64,000 nucleotides of DNA from Enterobacter sp. RHBSTW-00175 (GCF_013927005.1 NZ_CP055930.1:1550001-1614000), one strand, 5' to 3'; shown: positions 1 through 11,098, counted from the first letter of the stretch. Numbers and translations: made by a program. Notes: generated by a model from the sequence alone, not told the origin.

Positions 1-445
1 AGAATGGCTTCTGACCAAATACCGGGGCAATCGCCAGCAGTTCTTCGCGCAGTTGCTTACGTGCAGCATCCGCCTCAGACGAGGAACCGTTAACGATGAC
101 GTTCATCAGCGTATACCAGTCTTTTTCGATACGCTGCATGTACAGGCGGCTTTCACCACGCGCAACAGGGTAAACAGGCATCAGTGGTGGATGCGGGAAA
201 CGCTCATCCAGGTATTCCATAATGATACGGGATTCCCACAGGGTCAGCTCGCGATCCACAAGCGTTGGTACGCTTTGGCTCGGGTTGAGATCGATCAGAT
301 CCTGAGGCGGGTTATCCTTTTCCACATGCTCGATCTCAAAACTGACACCCTTCTCGGCCAGCACGATACGAACCTGATGGCTATAAATGTCAGTAGGACC
401 AGAAAACAGCGTCATTACCGAACGTTTGTTGGCAGCGACAGCCAT
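1..445 (-). CDS. sspA: Stringent starvation protein A, 3' end cut off
   Basis: The first 148 codons of SspA read leftward from the ATG at 445 and run off the window edge; the family is about 212 residues. SspA is an RNA-polymerase-associated protein with a glutathione-S-transferase fold that lacks GST activity and helps cells through stationary phase and acid stress. The N-terminus starts MAVAANKRSVMTLFSGPTD, followed by the thioredoxin-like segment ending NPSQSVPTLVDRELTLWES, which is diagnostic. GGAGG sits just upstream of the start. It lies 310 bp downstream of rpsI, as in E. coli, with its own promoter candidate in the gap. The missing 3' end and sspB would lie to the left. Confidence 0.95.
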   Translation of the reverse strand, partial: MAVAANKRSVMTLFSGPTDIYSHQVRIVLAEKGVSFEIEHVEKDNPPQDLIDLNPSQSVPTLVDRELTLWESRIIMEYLDERFPHPPLMPVYPVARGESRLYMQRIEKDWYTLMNVIVNGSSSEADAARKQLREELLAIAPVFGQKPF

Positions 446-755
446 GAAAACCTCCAGGTATATTCAGAATTTTTACTGCTACCGGCCCACCAGGGCCAGC
501 CAGATGAAATATCGCCCATCCCAGAGAAGACACATTGTTCAAGAATCGAACAAAAATCGAGTATTCACCGATATTTGGGCAGAAAATTGGATGATAGTTT
601 ACCAGATTTTAAGACCATTGTGGTGAGGGGATTCTGGAAATGTGGAAAAAGAGGACATATATGCATTGAATTTGTGGATAACCTGAGCATTATCCATAAA
701 AAAAAACCCGCCGAAGCGGGTTTTTCGCCAATCGTTCTGCGGAAGCAGAAATTGA
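446..755 (-). other. sspA-rpsI intergenic region with sspA promoter candidate
   Basis: 310 bp without a gene. It holds the rpsI terminator (700-727) and, reading on the minus strand, an extended -10 match TGGTAAACT at 596-604 that could be the sspA promoter; the -35 position is poor. The resulting leader would be about 145 nt. Promoter assignment is by eye only. Confidence 0.45.
700..727 (-). terminator. Rho-independent terminator after rpsI
   Basis: The inverted repeat AACCCGC-ttc-GCGGGTT is flanked by an A-run on the left and T-run on the right, so on the minus strand it forms a GC-rich hairpin followed by a U tract, 28 bp beyond the rpsI stop codon. It separates rplM-rpsI from sspA. Confidence 0.85.
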
Positions 756-1151
<396 letters not shown>

Positions 1152-1163
1152 CTATAATCCCGA

Positions 1164-1840
<677 letters not shown>

Positions 1841-1875
1841 CCCTCACCCCCAGCCCCTCTCCCACAGGGAGAGGG
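1841..1875. repeat. GC-rich hairpin repeat downstream of zapE
   Basis: After CCCTCACCCCCAG comes a perfect 9-bp inverted repeat, CCCTCTCCC-aca-GGGAGAGGG (1855-1875), 10 bp beyond the zapE stop. Elements of this CCCTCACCC...CCCTCTCCC form are common short intergenic repeats in enteric genomes. This is the only copy I see in the window. It may also work as a 3'-end stabiliser of the zapE mRNA. Confidence 0.6.
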
Positions 1876-1884
1876 TGGCATTTA

Positions 1885-3009
1885 TTACGGCATATGCTCA
1901 CGCTTGAGGTACTCTTCGCTTTGCATCTCCTGCAAACGCGACAGGCAGCGCTGGAACTCAAACTTCAGCCGCTCGCCCTGGTACACCTCATATAAAGGCA
2001 CTTCTGCGCTCACCACCAGCTTCACGTGGCGCTCATAGAATTCATCCACCAGCGCGATGAATCGGCGCGCTTCACTCTCCATCAGCGGCGTCATAACGGG
2101 CACATCCAGCAGCATCACCGTGTGGAACAGGCGCGAAAGCGCAATGTAGTCATGCTGACTGCGGGCATCCACGCAAAGCGTGGTGAAAGAAACTGCCAGC
2201 GTTTGATTCTCAACGCCCTGCGTTTGCAGTGGCCGGTGGTTAATGTCCAGCACCGGCATGTTATTTCGCGGCGCACCCGCAAGCGCCAGCCACAGTTTAT
2301 CCATCTGGCCTTGTGTGTCGGCGTTTAATGGCGAGAGCCACAAATGCGCCTGGGTCAGCGTGCGCAGACGATAATCCACACCCGCATCAACGTTCATGAT
2401 GTCGCAATGCTGCTTGATAGCATCAATGGCGGGCAGAAAACGCGCCCGCTGCAAACCATTTCGGTAAAGCTCGTCGGGGGGAATGTTCGATGTTGCCACC
2501 AGCGTAATCCCGCGCGCGAACAGCGCTTTCATCAGGCCGCCCAGCAGCATGGCATCGGTGATATCGGATACAAAAAACTCATCGAAACACAGCACGTCCG
2601 TTTCGGCTTTGAAACGTTCGGCAACAATATCCAGCGGATCGCTCTGCCCCTGTAGCGCCGTCAGCTCTTCGTGAACACGCAGCATAAAACGGTGGAAATG
2701 CAGGCGCTGTTTACGCGTTCCCGGCAGGCTTTGGTAGAACATATCCATCAGCCAGGTTTTACCGCGCCCCACGCCTCCCCACATATATAAGCCACGCACC
2801 GGTGCATTCACCTGCGGCTCTTTTTTACCGAGCAACCGCCCAAATGCCGCTTTTAACCCACCGCTTTGCACTACATCTGCGGGTTTTGCCGTGAGTTCCT
2901 GGTAAATTGTATCCAGTCGGTTTACCGCTTCACGCTGAACGTCATCTGGCTGATGTGAGCCCTCGTTCAGGGCCTGTTGGTATCGCGATGAGGGGGAAAG
3001 GCTTTGCAT
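1885..3009 (-). CDS. zapE: Cell division ATPase ZapE (AFG1 family)
   Basis: A 374-residue P-loop ATPase of the AFG1/LACE1 family. Walker A is seen as GLYMWGGVGRGKTWLMD around residue 75 and the Walker B region as DVLCFDEFFVSDITDAM around residue 140, followed by a sensor-like VATSNIPPDELYRNGLQR. In E. coli ZapE (formerly YhcM) interacts with FtsZ at late constriction and matters under stress and low oxygen. It is monocistronic here, divergent from zapG, with the same neighbours as in E. coli. The length matches the family (375 in E. coli). Confidence 0.95.
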   Translation of the reverse strand: MQSLSPSSRYQQALNEGSHQPDDVQREAVNRLDTIYQELTAKPADVVQSGGLKAAFGRLLGKKEPQVNAPVRGLYMWGGVGRGKTWLMDMFYQSLPGTRKQRLHFHRFMLRVHEELTALQGQSDPLDIVAERFKAETDVLCFDEFFVSDITDAMLLGGLMKALFARGITLVATSNIPPDELYRNGLQRARFLPAIDAIKQHCDIMNVDAGVDYRLRTLTQAHLWLSPLNADTQGQMDKLWLALAGAPRNNMPVLDINHRPLQTQGVENQTLAVSFTTLCVDARSQHDYIALSRLFHTVMLLDVPVMTPLMESEARRFIALVDEFYERHVKLVVSAEVPLYEVYQGERLKFEFQRCLSRLQEMQSEEYLKREHMP

Positions 3010-3198
3010 GATATTGTTGTTATTCCTTCAGTTAATGCTCATCAGTGTGCACGACTGATGAAAAAAAGGCCGTTCTACACTACGCGATGATACGTCAGGA
3101 TTCCACTTCTGCGGAAATAGCGGTTATAGTGGCATTATCAGGCACAGGCAGGAGCCGAGCCAACACCCTACGGAATCACAAGACAACGGGAGAAGTTC

Positions 3199-3597
3199 AT
3201 GACCTGGGAATATGCGCTAATTGGTTTAGTCGTCGGCATCGTGATCGGTGCTGTAGCCATGCGTTTCGGTAATCGCAAATTGCGTCAGCAGCAGTCCTTA
3301 CAGTACGAACTGGAAAAGAATAAAGCTGAACTGGAAGAGTATCGCGAAGAGCTGGTCAGCCACTTTGCCCGTAGCGCCGAGCTGCTGGATAACATGGCCA
3401 CCGACTATCGTCAGCTGTATCAACACATGGCAAAAAGTTCCAGCAGCCTGCTGCCGGAAATGACCGCGGAATCCAACCCATTCCGCAATCGTCTGGCTGA
3501 CTCTGAAGCCGGTAACGATCAAGCCCCGGTGCAGATGCCACGTGACTATTCAGACGGCGCATCCGGCCTGCTGCGCGGTGGCGCAAAACGCGATTAA
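3199..3597 (+). CDS. zapG: Inner-membrane division/envelope protein ZapG (YhcB, DUF1043)
   Basis: A 132-residue protein with one N-terminal membrane helix (ALIGLVVGIVIGAVAMRFG, residues 6-24) followed by a long charged coiled coil (about residues 28-75) and a loosely structured tail. This is the DUF1043/YhcB architecture. E. coli YhcB links cell division, shape and envelope synthesis and is needed for normal growth at high temperature. It has a strong ribosome-binding site (GGGAG) before ATG 3199. It stands alone between divergent zapE and degQ. Confidence 0.93.
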   Translation: MTWEYALIGLVVGIVIGAVAMRFGNRKLRQQQSLQYELEKNKAELEEYREELVSHFARSAELLDNMATDYRQLYQHMAKSSSSLLPEMTAESNPFRNRLADSEAGNDQAPVQMPRDYSDGASGLLRGGAKRD

Positions 3598-3768
3598 TCG
3601 CACAACCTGAATATATTTTACGGGTGCACATGCTGCACCCGTCCTTTCTTTCTGACCCCAGCTATTATTTAGTCAAATACCTCATTGTTCAGCGGTTTAA
3701 AATTCAATAACATCAACGTGTTTTTGGGGCCGTTCTTCCTTTATTTCAGGTTACGAGAGTCAACATCG

Positions 3769-5136
3769 ATGAAGAAAAAAAACCAGCTGTTGAGCGCTAT
3801 CGCGTTAAGTGTCGGGTTATCTCTCTCGGCGTCCTTCCCTGCAACCGCAAGCCTGCCTGCGCAGGTTCCGGGACAGTCAGCCATTCCTAGCCTCGCACCG
3901 ATGCTGGAAAAAGTGCTGCCTGCTGTAGTGAGCGTAAAGGTGGAAGGCACTGCGCTGCAAAACCAGCGCGTACCTGAAGAACTGAAAAAATATTTCGGCG
4001 ATGAATCTCCCGACCAGCAGGCTCAGCCTTTTGAAGGTCTGGGCTCAGGGGTGATCATCGATGCAGCCAAAGGCTATATTCTGACCAACAATCACGTTAT
4101 CAGCCAGGCCGATAAAATCAGCGTTCAGTTGAACGATGGCCGGGAGTTTGATGCCAAACTGATTGGCGGTGATGACCAGAGTGATATCGCGCTGTTGCAG
4201 GTGCAAAATCCCAGTAATCTGACCCAAATCGCCATCGCCGACTCCGACAAACTTCGTGTCGGCGATTTCGCCGTGGCGGTCGGTAACCCGTTTGGTTTAG
4301 GGCAAACGGCAACCTCCGGCATCATTTCAGCACTGGGGCGCAGCGGCCTGAATCTGGAAGGGCTGGAAAACTTTATCCAGACCGATGCCTCTATTAACCG
4401 GGGTAACTCCGGCGGCGCGCTGCTTAACCTGAACGGCGAACTGATTGGCATTAATACCGCTATCCTGGCGCCTGGCGGCGGCAGTATCGGTATCGGTTTT
4501 GCAATCCCGAGCAACATGGCCAAAACCCTGGCGCAACAGCTGATGCAGTTTGGTGAAGTGAAACGCGGGCTGTTGGGCATCAAAGGAATGGAGATGAGCG
4601 CGGATATTGCTAAAGCGTTCAACATCAACGTGCAGCGTGGCGCGTTTGTCAGCGAAGTGCTGCCAAACTCCGGCTCCGCCAAGGCGGGGGTGAAATCGGG
4701 TGATGTCATTGTGAGCCTGAACGATAAACCACTGAGCAGTTTTGCCGAGCTTCGTTCACGTATCGCCACCACCGAACCGGGTGCCAAAGTGAAACTCGGT
4801 CTGATTCGCGATGGCAAACCGCTGGATGTGGAAGTGACGCTGGATAAAAGCACGTCCTCCTCTGCCAGCGCAGAACTTATCGCCCCTGCGCTGCAAGGCG
4901 CAACGTTGAGTGACGGGCAGCTTAAAGACGGAACGAAAGGCATTACTATCGATACCGTCGAAAAAAGCAGTCCTGCCGCTCAGGCAGGTTTACATCAGGA
5001 TGATGTGATCATCGGTGTGAACCGCAACCGCGTGCAATCCATTGCGGAAATGCGCAAGGTGCTGGAAAGTAAACCGACGGTCATTGCCCTGCAAATTATG
5101 CGTGGCAATGAGTCTATTTATATTTTACTGCGCTAA
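3769..5136 (+). CDS. degQ: Periplasmic serine endoprotease DegQ
   Basis: A 455-residue HtrA-family protease with a signal peptide (residues 1 to about 27, ending FPATA), a trypsin-like domain with His109, Asp139 and Ser214 (NNHV, QSDIAL, GNSGGAL) and two C-terminal PDZ domains from about residue 280. An in-frame extension upstream to 3685 lacks family support; the chosen ATG gives the signal peptide directly and equals the E. coli length. DegQ degrades or holds misfolded periplasmic proteins. It lies 92 bp ahead of degS, with a hairpin in between. Confidence 0.97.
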   Translation: MKKKNQLLSAIALSVGLSLSASFPATASLPAQVPGQSAIPSLAPMLEKVLPAVVSVKVEGTALQNQRVPEELKKYFGDESPDQQAQPFEGLGSGVIIDAAKGYILTNNHVISQADKISVQLNDGREFDAKLIGGDDQSDIALLQVQNPSNLTQIAIADSDKLRVGDFAVAVGNPFGLGQTATSGIISALGRSGLNLEGLENFIQTDASINRGNSGGALLNLNGELIGINTAILAPGGGSIGIGFAIPSNMAKTLAQQLMQFGEVKRGLLGIKGMEMSADIAKAFNINVQRGAFVSEVLPNSGSAKAGVKSGDVIVSLNDKPLSSFAELRSRIATTEPGAKVKLGLIRDGKPLDVEVTLDKSTSSSASAELIAPALQGATLSDGQLKDGTKGITIDTVEKSSPAAQAGLHQDDVIIGVNRNRVQSIAEMRKVLESKPTVIALQIMRGNESIYILLR

Positions 5137-5146
5137 GCATTTGCGA

Positions 5147-5180
5147 CTCCGGACTTCGCCGCTGCGTGTGATGTCCGGAG
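5147..5180 (+). other. Hairpin between degQ and degS
   Basis: CTCCGGAC (5147-5154) and GTCCGGAG (5173-5180) form an 8-bp stem with an 18-nt loop, 10 bp after the degQ stop. No T-run follows, so it is more likely an attenuating or mRNA-stabilising hairpin than a simple terminator. It could let degQ and degS be expressed at different levels. Confidence 0.5.
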
Positions 5181-5228
5181 AACTCATGTTATGCTGCAAA
5201 CCGTTCCTTTTTTAACGACACGCGCATC

Positions 5229-6296
5229 ATGCTTTTAAAGCTCTTTCGTTCCATTGCCATCGGTTTGATCGTTGCAGGCCTGCTGTTAGTGGCTATGCCG
5301 TCTTTACGTCAGTTCAATAAGCTGACGGCACCGCAATTTGACAGCACGGATGAAACGCCTGCCACTTACAACCAGGCCGTTCGCCGTGCCGCCCCTGCTG
5401 TGGTTAACGTCTATAACCGCGGCCTTAACAGTTCGAGCCATAACCAGCTGGAAATCCGCACGCTCGGATCCGGTGTGATTATGGACGAACGCGGCTATAT
5501 CATTACCAACAAGCACGTTATCAACGATGCCGACCAGATAATCGTCGCATTGCAGGATGGCCGCGTGTTTGAAGCTCTGCTGGTTGGCTCTGACAGCCTG
5601 ACCGACCTTGCCGTGCTGAAAATCAACGCCACCGGCGGCCTGCCGGTTATCCCGATTAACCGCAAACGTACGCCGCATATCGGGGATGTTGTTCTGGCGA
5701 TTGGCAACCCATATAACCTGGGGCAAACCATTACCCAGGGGATTATCAGCGCCACCGGTCGAATCGGCCTGAACCCATCAGGCAGACAGAACTTCCTGCA
5801 AACGGATGCCTCTATCAACCACGGTAACTCCGGCGGCGCGCTGGTGAACTCGCTGGGTGAACTGATGGGGATCAATACCTTATCCTTTGATAAGAGTAAT
5901 GACGGTGAAACGCCTGAAGGGATCGGTTTTGCAATTCCATTCCAGCTGGCCACCAAAATCATGGACAAGCTGATCCGCGATGGTCGCGTGATCCGTGGCT
6001 ACATCGGTATTGGCGGGCGTGAAATTGCGCCAATGCATACCCAGGGTGGCGGCATTGATCAGATCCAGGGGATCGTGGTCAACGAAGTGTCACCTGGCGG
6101 CCCGGCAGCCAATGCGGGTATTCAGGTTAACGATGTGATTGTGTCAGTGAATGGCACACCGGCGGTATCTGCGCTGGAGACCATGGATCAGGTTGCGGAA
6201 ATTCGTCCAGGTTCGATCATTCCGGTAGAAGTGATGCGTAATGATAAGAAGCTGACTATCCAGGTGACTATCCAGGAATACCCCGCGACAAATTAA
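5229..6296 (+). CDS. degS: Site-1 protease DegS of the sigma-E stress pathway
   Basis: A 355-residue membrane-anchored protease. The N-terminal helix (about residues 5-23, SIAIGLIVAGLLLVAMP) anchors it to the inner membrane. The protease domain has His96, Asp126 and Ser201 (GNSGGAL), and a single PDZ domain follows. In E. coli the PDZ domain senses exposed outer-membrane-protein C-termini and the protease then makes the first cut in RseA, releasing sigma-E. Catalytic residue numbers match E. coli DegS exactly. It is convergent with mdh, the two sharing a bidirectional terminator. Confidence 0.97.
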   Translation: MLLKLFRSIAIGLIVAGLLLVAMPSLRQFNKLTAPQFDSTDETPATYNQAVRRAAPAVVNVYNRGLNSSSHNQLEIRTLGSGVIMDERGYIITNKHVINDADQIIVALQDGRVFEALLVGSDSLTDLAVLKINATGGLPVIPINRKRTPHIGDVVLAIGNPYNLGQTITQGIISATGRIGLNPSGRQNFLQTDASINHGNSGGALVNSLGELMGINTLSFDKSNDGETPEGIGFAIPFQLATKIMDKLIRDGRVIRGYIGIGGREIAPMHTQGGGIDQIQGIVVNEVSPGGPAANAGIQVNDVIVSVNGTPAVSALETMDQVAEIRPGSIIPVEVMRNDKKLTIQVTIQEYPATN

Positions 6297-6303
6297 CAGG
6301 CAT

Positions 6304-6335
6304 AAAAAAACGGAGCGATTAGCTCCGTTTTTTTT
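6304..6335. terminator. Bidirectional terminator between degS and mdh
   Basis: The stem CGGAGC / GCTCCG is flanked by seven A on the left and a T-run on the right, so it forms a Rho-independent terminator on both strands. It lies 8 bp after degS and 17 bp after mdh. Confidence 0.9.
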
Positions 6336-6351
6336 ATGCCTGGAAGCGATA

Positions 6352-8158
<1,807 letters not shown>

Positions 8159-8535
8159 CCCTTCTCCCCGTGGCCGCTGGCTGCGGGGATCATCCTGCTC
8201 CCGCCTCGTTTCGCCCTACTTTATATCACCCTTCACTTTGACAAATAGTGCGTTTTACTGCGTTCAAACATTCATTTGGTGAATGCTAAATCAACAAATC
8301 GCACAAAAAATCAAAGTCTCATATCCATATGATTTTTTTAGACATAACCAAACATCGTGACGAGAAAATGACCATTTTTATACATTTTGGTTATAAAAAA
8401 TATGTTGGTTAACACTTAATTACCAGTGAAACCATTAGCATGGTATTAATTTTTGTCGTTATTAGTGTATACTTGATTTTGTGATGAGGGTCACGAAACA
8501 AGACCCCAATAAAAAATTCGACGAGGTAAAGAATC
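8159..8535. other. argR-yhcN intergenic region
   Basis: 377 bp, strongly AT-rich after 8260. A CCCCG...CGGGG hairpin just after argR (8166-8188) may end that transcript. Near yhcN there is a TATACT hexamer at 8467-8472 and a CRP-like inverted repeat at 8480-8495. No gene is seen. Confidence 0.45.
8480..8495 (+). promoter_or_regulatory. CRP-like site upstream of yhcN
   Basis: TGTGA-N6-TCACG, nine of the ten conserved CRP half-site bases, centred about 48 bp before the yhcN start. It lies downstream of the nearest -10-like hexamer, so if functional it might repress rather than activate. Confidence 0.4.
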
Positions 8536-8799
8536 ATGAAAATCAAAACTACTGTAGCGGCTCTGAGCGTTCTGTCTGTCCTGTCATTCGGTGCTTTCGC
8601 AGCCGACTCCATCAACGCAGATCAGGCGCAGTCCCGCCAGGTAATCGGTACGGTTTCCGTAGGGGCTATCAGCACTTCGCCTATGGATATGAACGCCATG
8701 CTGAACAAAAAAGCGGAAGAACAAGGCGCGTCATCTTATCGCATCATTGAAGCCCGCACTGGCGACCACTGGCATGCAACGGCTGAACTGTACAAATAA
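8536..8799 (+). CDS. yhcN: YhcN-type periplasmic stress protein (DUF1471), first copy
   Basis: An 87-residue secreted protein with a signal peptide (about residues 1-22, ending FGAFA) and a small DUF1471 (YhcN/BhsA) domain ending GDHWHATAELYK. In E. coli YhcN is linked to acid and peroxide stress and biofilm formation; the molecular role of the family is not settled. AGGTAAAGA precedes the ATG. A second related gene follows 106 bp downstream in the same orientation. Confidence 0.92.
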   Translation: MKIKTTVAALSVLSVLSFGAFAADSINADQAQSRQVIGTVSVGAISTSPMDMNAMLNKKAEEQGASSYRIIEARTGDHWHATAELYK

Positions 8800-8905
8800 G
8801 ATTTGCTGATAACTGAAGACACTTTTTCCCTTAACGGCACCAGGCATAAAAAAAGCAGTTTAACCCTTCTCGCCGTTGAGCAAACACGATTCAGGAGTAA
8901 TGACT

Positions 8906-9172
8906 ATGAACACTAAATTAATCATCGCAACCCTTGGCCTGGCCTCTGTTCTCTCTTTTGGCGCTAGCGCCGCAGTTCACCAGGTTAATGCCGAACAAGC
9001 AGAAAATCTGCAATCCATGGGTAGCGTATCTGTTGCAGCAGTAGCGGGTTCTCCGATGGATATCCGTCAGGAATTGGCCGCTAAAGCTGAAAAAGCAGGC
9101 GCCAGCAGCTATCGGATCACCGAACTGAATGAAGGTGACCACTGGCACGCAACGGCTGAGCTGTACAAATAG
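8906..9172 (+). CDS. YhcN-type periplasmic protein (DUF1471), second copy
   Basis: An 88-residue paralogue of the preceding gene: signal peptide (residues 1 to about 22, ending FGASA), then a DUF1471 domain. The last twelve residues, GDHWHATAELYK, are identical in both. The ATG at 8906 is preferred over 8900 and 8876 because AGGAG (8893-8897) is then 8 nt away and the product starts straight into its signal peptide. The pair looks like a tandem duplication that has since diverged. E. coli K-12 has one yhcN at this locus. A terminator follows. Confidence 0.9.
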   Translation: MNTKLIIATLGLASVLSFGASAAVHQVNAEQAENLQSMGSVSVAAVAGSPMDIRQELAAKAEKAGASSYRITELNEGDHWHATAELYK

Positions 9173-9200
9173 ACCCTCGTCGTATCTCATCATACGACTT

Positions 9201-9229
9201 GCCCCTGACTCCGGTCAGGGGCTTTTTTT
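9201..9229 (+). terminator. Rho-independent terminator after the second yhcN copy
   Basis: GCCCCTGAC / GTCAGGGGC form a 9-bp GC-rich stem with a 4-nt loop, followed by seven T. Confidence 0.92.
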
Positions 9230-9238
9230 ATCTGTGGT

Positions 9239-9511
9239 TCAATGCCGGGCGTTGAAACGCAGCTGCCCTTCAAGCTCTTCTTCAGCCTCATCAAACAACA
9301 ACACCAACGCGCCAAAACGCCTGCGCAGTTTTTCCGGCAGATGGATAAACTCGATTTCCAGTGGTAATGGCAACTGATTGCCAGTAACCACATCCCACAG
9401 CGTGTCTAAATTGGTGACGCTCTCCCGCCCCAGGTCAAACACCCGAATAAATTCACGATAGAAGTCTTCCTGACTGTCGATCTCGTCAAAATCAAATGTG
9501 TAGGTTTTCAT
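9239..9511 (-). CDS. yhcO: Barstar-family protein YhcO
   Basis: A 90-residue acidic protein starting [19 protein letters not shown], which resembles the ribonuclease inhibitor barstar. A TTG two codons upstream could add two residues, but the ATG gives exactly the E. coli YhcO length. Barstar proteins block barnase-type ribonucleases; no barnase gene is seen next to it, so a chromosomal partner is unknown. The conserved [13 protein letters not shown] tail is present. It is convergent with the second yhcN copy and lies downstream of the aldehyde dehydrogenase on the same strand. Confidence 0.9.
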   Translation of the reverse strand: MKTYTFDFDEIDSQEDFYREFIRVFDLGRESVTNLDTLWDVVTGNQLPLPLEIEFIHLPEKLRRRFGALVLLFDEAEEELEGQLRFNARH

Positions 9512-9532
9512 TGCCAACCACCCGGTCCAGGC

Positions 9533-9550
9533 GGGCGGCAGATGCCGCCC
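9533..9550. other. GC hairpin after the aldehyde dehydrogenase gene
   Basis: GGGCGGC-agat-GCCGCCC, a perfect 7-bp stem with a 4-nt loop, six bp from the aldehyde dehydrogenase stop codon. No T-run follows on either strand. It may stabilise the transcript end or mark the border of the insertion. Confidence 0.45.
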
Positions 9551-9556
9551 TGACGA

Positions 9557-11011
9557 TTATAATCCCCCAATATGCAGGGTTTTAACTTCCAGAAACTCTT
9601 CCAGCCCCAACACAGAGCCTTCACGGCCTAGCCCTGACTCTTTAACGCCGCCGAAAGGTCCCAGCTCGGTCGAGACTGCACATTCATTAATGCCGATCAT
9701 GCCACTTTCAATGGCCTGAGAAACACGGAACACGCGCGACAGGTTCCGAGTATAGAAATAGGCCGCCAGGCCGAAGGGTGTATTATTGGCGCGCTGAATG
9801 ACTTCCTCTTCCGACGTAAAGCGGAAGCAGGCAGCAACCGGGCCAAATGTCTCTTCTGCTGCAAGCAGCATATCTTCGTCGCAATCCCCCAGAACGGTCG
9901 GCATCCAGAAGTTACCGCCCAGAGGGTGCGCCTTGCCGCCTGCCAGCACGGTTGCACCTTTTGCAACGGCATCTTCAACATGCTCCCGCACTTTGCTCAC
10001 CGCCGCAGACTCAATCATCGGCCCCACGACAACGCCCTCTTCCAGGCCATTCCCAACCTTTAAGGCCTTCACGGCATCAGCAAGCTTGTTCACAAACTGG
10101 TTGTAGACGGTTTCCTGAATATAGAACCGGTTTACACTGACGCAAACCTGCCCGGCATTACGGAATTTGTTAGCGATGGCGCCTTTAACGGCGGCATCGA
10201 TATCTGCATCTTCAAAGACGATATAGGGCGCGTTTCCGCCCAGCTCCATAGAGACTTTTTTCATTGTCTCTGCCGCGTTACGTACCAGCGTTTTGCCGAC
10301 CGCAGTAGAGCCGGTGAAGGAAATTTTTCGAACATCGTGGCTGGCCATAATCGCATCGCTGATTTCGTGCGTGTTCCCTGCCACGGCGTTTAATACGCCA
10401 TCCGGTACACCTGCCTGTTTTGCCAGCGTCAGCAGAGCAAAAGCGCTCAGGGGCGTGTTATTGGCCGGTTTGATAACACCGGTGCATCCCGCAGCCAGCG
10501 CCGGGCCGAGCTTACGTGTCAGCATCGCCATCGGGAAGTTCCACGGCGTAATTGCCGCCACCACACCGACAGGTTCGCGGGTAGCCAGAATACGCGAGCC
10601 GGGTTTGATCGGCGGGATAATCTCACCGTTTGCCCGTTTAGCCTGCTCAGCAAACCACTGGATAAAACTTGCTGCATACTCGACTTCACCCTCGGCCTCT
10701 TTAAGGGGCTTACCCTGCTCGGTGGTCATTAACCACCCGAGCCAGCTTTTGTTTTCAATAATCAGTTCATACCAGCGATACAGGATCGTCGAACGTTCCT
10801 TCGCTGTTTTCGCCCGCCAGGCGGGAAAAGCACGGGTCGCCGCCGCAATGGCTTCTTCGGTTTCTTTTTTTCCTGCTTTTGCGACTTTGGCGATTACGTC
10901 ACCCGTTGCCGGGTTGAGTACATCAAAGGTGGTTGCCAGCGTTTTCCATTTGCCATTGACCAGATAGCCGGTCTGAAAGAGTGCATTGTCCTGAAGTGCC
11001 TGGGTAGTCAT
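9557..11011 (-). CDS. Succinate-semialdehyde dehydrogenase-like aldehyde dehydrogenase
   Basis: A 484-residue member of the ALDH superfamily, closest in general look to GabD/SsaD: ITPWNFPMAM near residue 155, general base Glu256 (SMELGGNAP) and nucleophile Cys290 (NAGQVCVS). It would oxidise an aldehyde, probably succinate semialdehyde, to the acid with NAD or NADP. The cofactor loop KPANNTP differs from the KPASQTP of GabD, so cofactor preference is not decided. The ATG at 11011 is used because the 17 residues upstream are outside the family. E. coli has no gene here between yhcO and aaeB. The gene has terminator-like structures on both sides, so it is a self-contained unit. Confidence 0.85.
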   Translation of the reverse strand: MTTQALQDNALFQTGYLVNGKWKTLATTFDVLNPATGDVIAKVAKAGKKETEEAIAAATRAFPAWRAKTAKERSTILYRWYELIIENKSWLGWLMTTEQGKPLKEAEGEVEYAASFIQWFAEQAKRANGEIIPPIKPGSRILATREPVGVVAAITPWNFPMAMLTRKLGPALAAGCTGVIKPANNTPLSAFALLTLAKQAGVPDGVLNAVAGNTHEISDAIMASHDVRKISFTGSTAVGKTLVRNAAETMKKVSMELGGNAPYIVFEDADIDAAVKGAIANKFRNAGQVCVSVNRFYIQETVYNQFVNKLADAVKALKVGNGLEEGVVVGPMIESAAVSKVREHVEDAVAKGATVLAGGKAHPLGGNFWMPTVLGDCDEDMLLAAEETFGPVAACFRFTSEEEVIQRANNTPFGLAAYFYTRNLSRVFRVSQAIESGMIGINECAVSTELGPFGGVKESGLGREGSVLGLEEFLEVKTLHIGGL

Positions 11012-11060
11012 GTGTCCTCCCTTTCTGAGTTTAAGAACTTGCAAGACTAAGTATAGCCAC

Positions 11061-11091
11061 AAAAAAACCGACGCTTTTGGCGTCGGTTTTT
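11061..11091 (-). terminator. Terminator after aaeB
   Basis: ACCGACGC / GCGTCGGT stem with a short loop and A/T runs on both sides, 8 bp from the aaeB stop. On the minus strand it ends the aaeXAB transcript and isolates it from the aldehyde dehydrogenase gene. Confidence 0.88.
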
Positions 11092-11098
11092 AAGGTAA

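Noticed and set aside
3045..3272. Open frame between zapE and zapG
   Set aside because: It lies in the divergent promoter region, overlaps the zapG start in another frame and has no ribosome-binding site or family features.
4125..4943. Minus-strand open frame of 272 codons across degQ
   Set aside because: It is a mirror of the degQ codon pattern; low-complexity Ser/Pro-rich translation and no ribosome-binding site.
9239..9511. Barnase-barstar toxin-antitoxin pair at yhcO
   Set aside because: Only the barstar-like gene is present; no ribonuclease gene with barnase features is adjacent.
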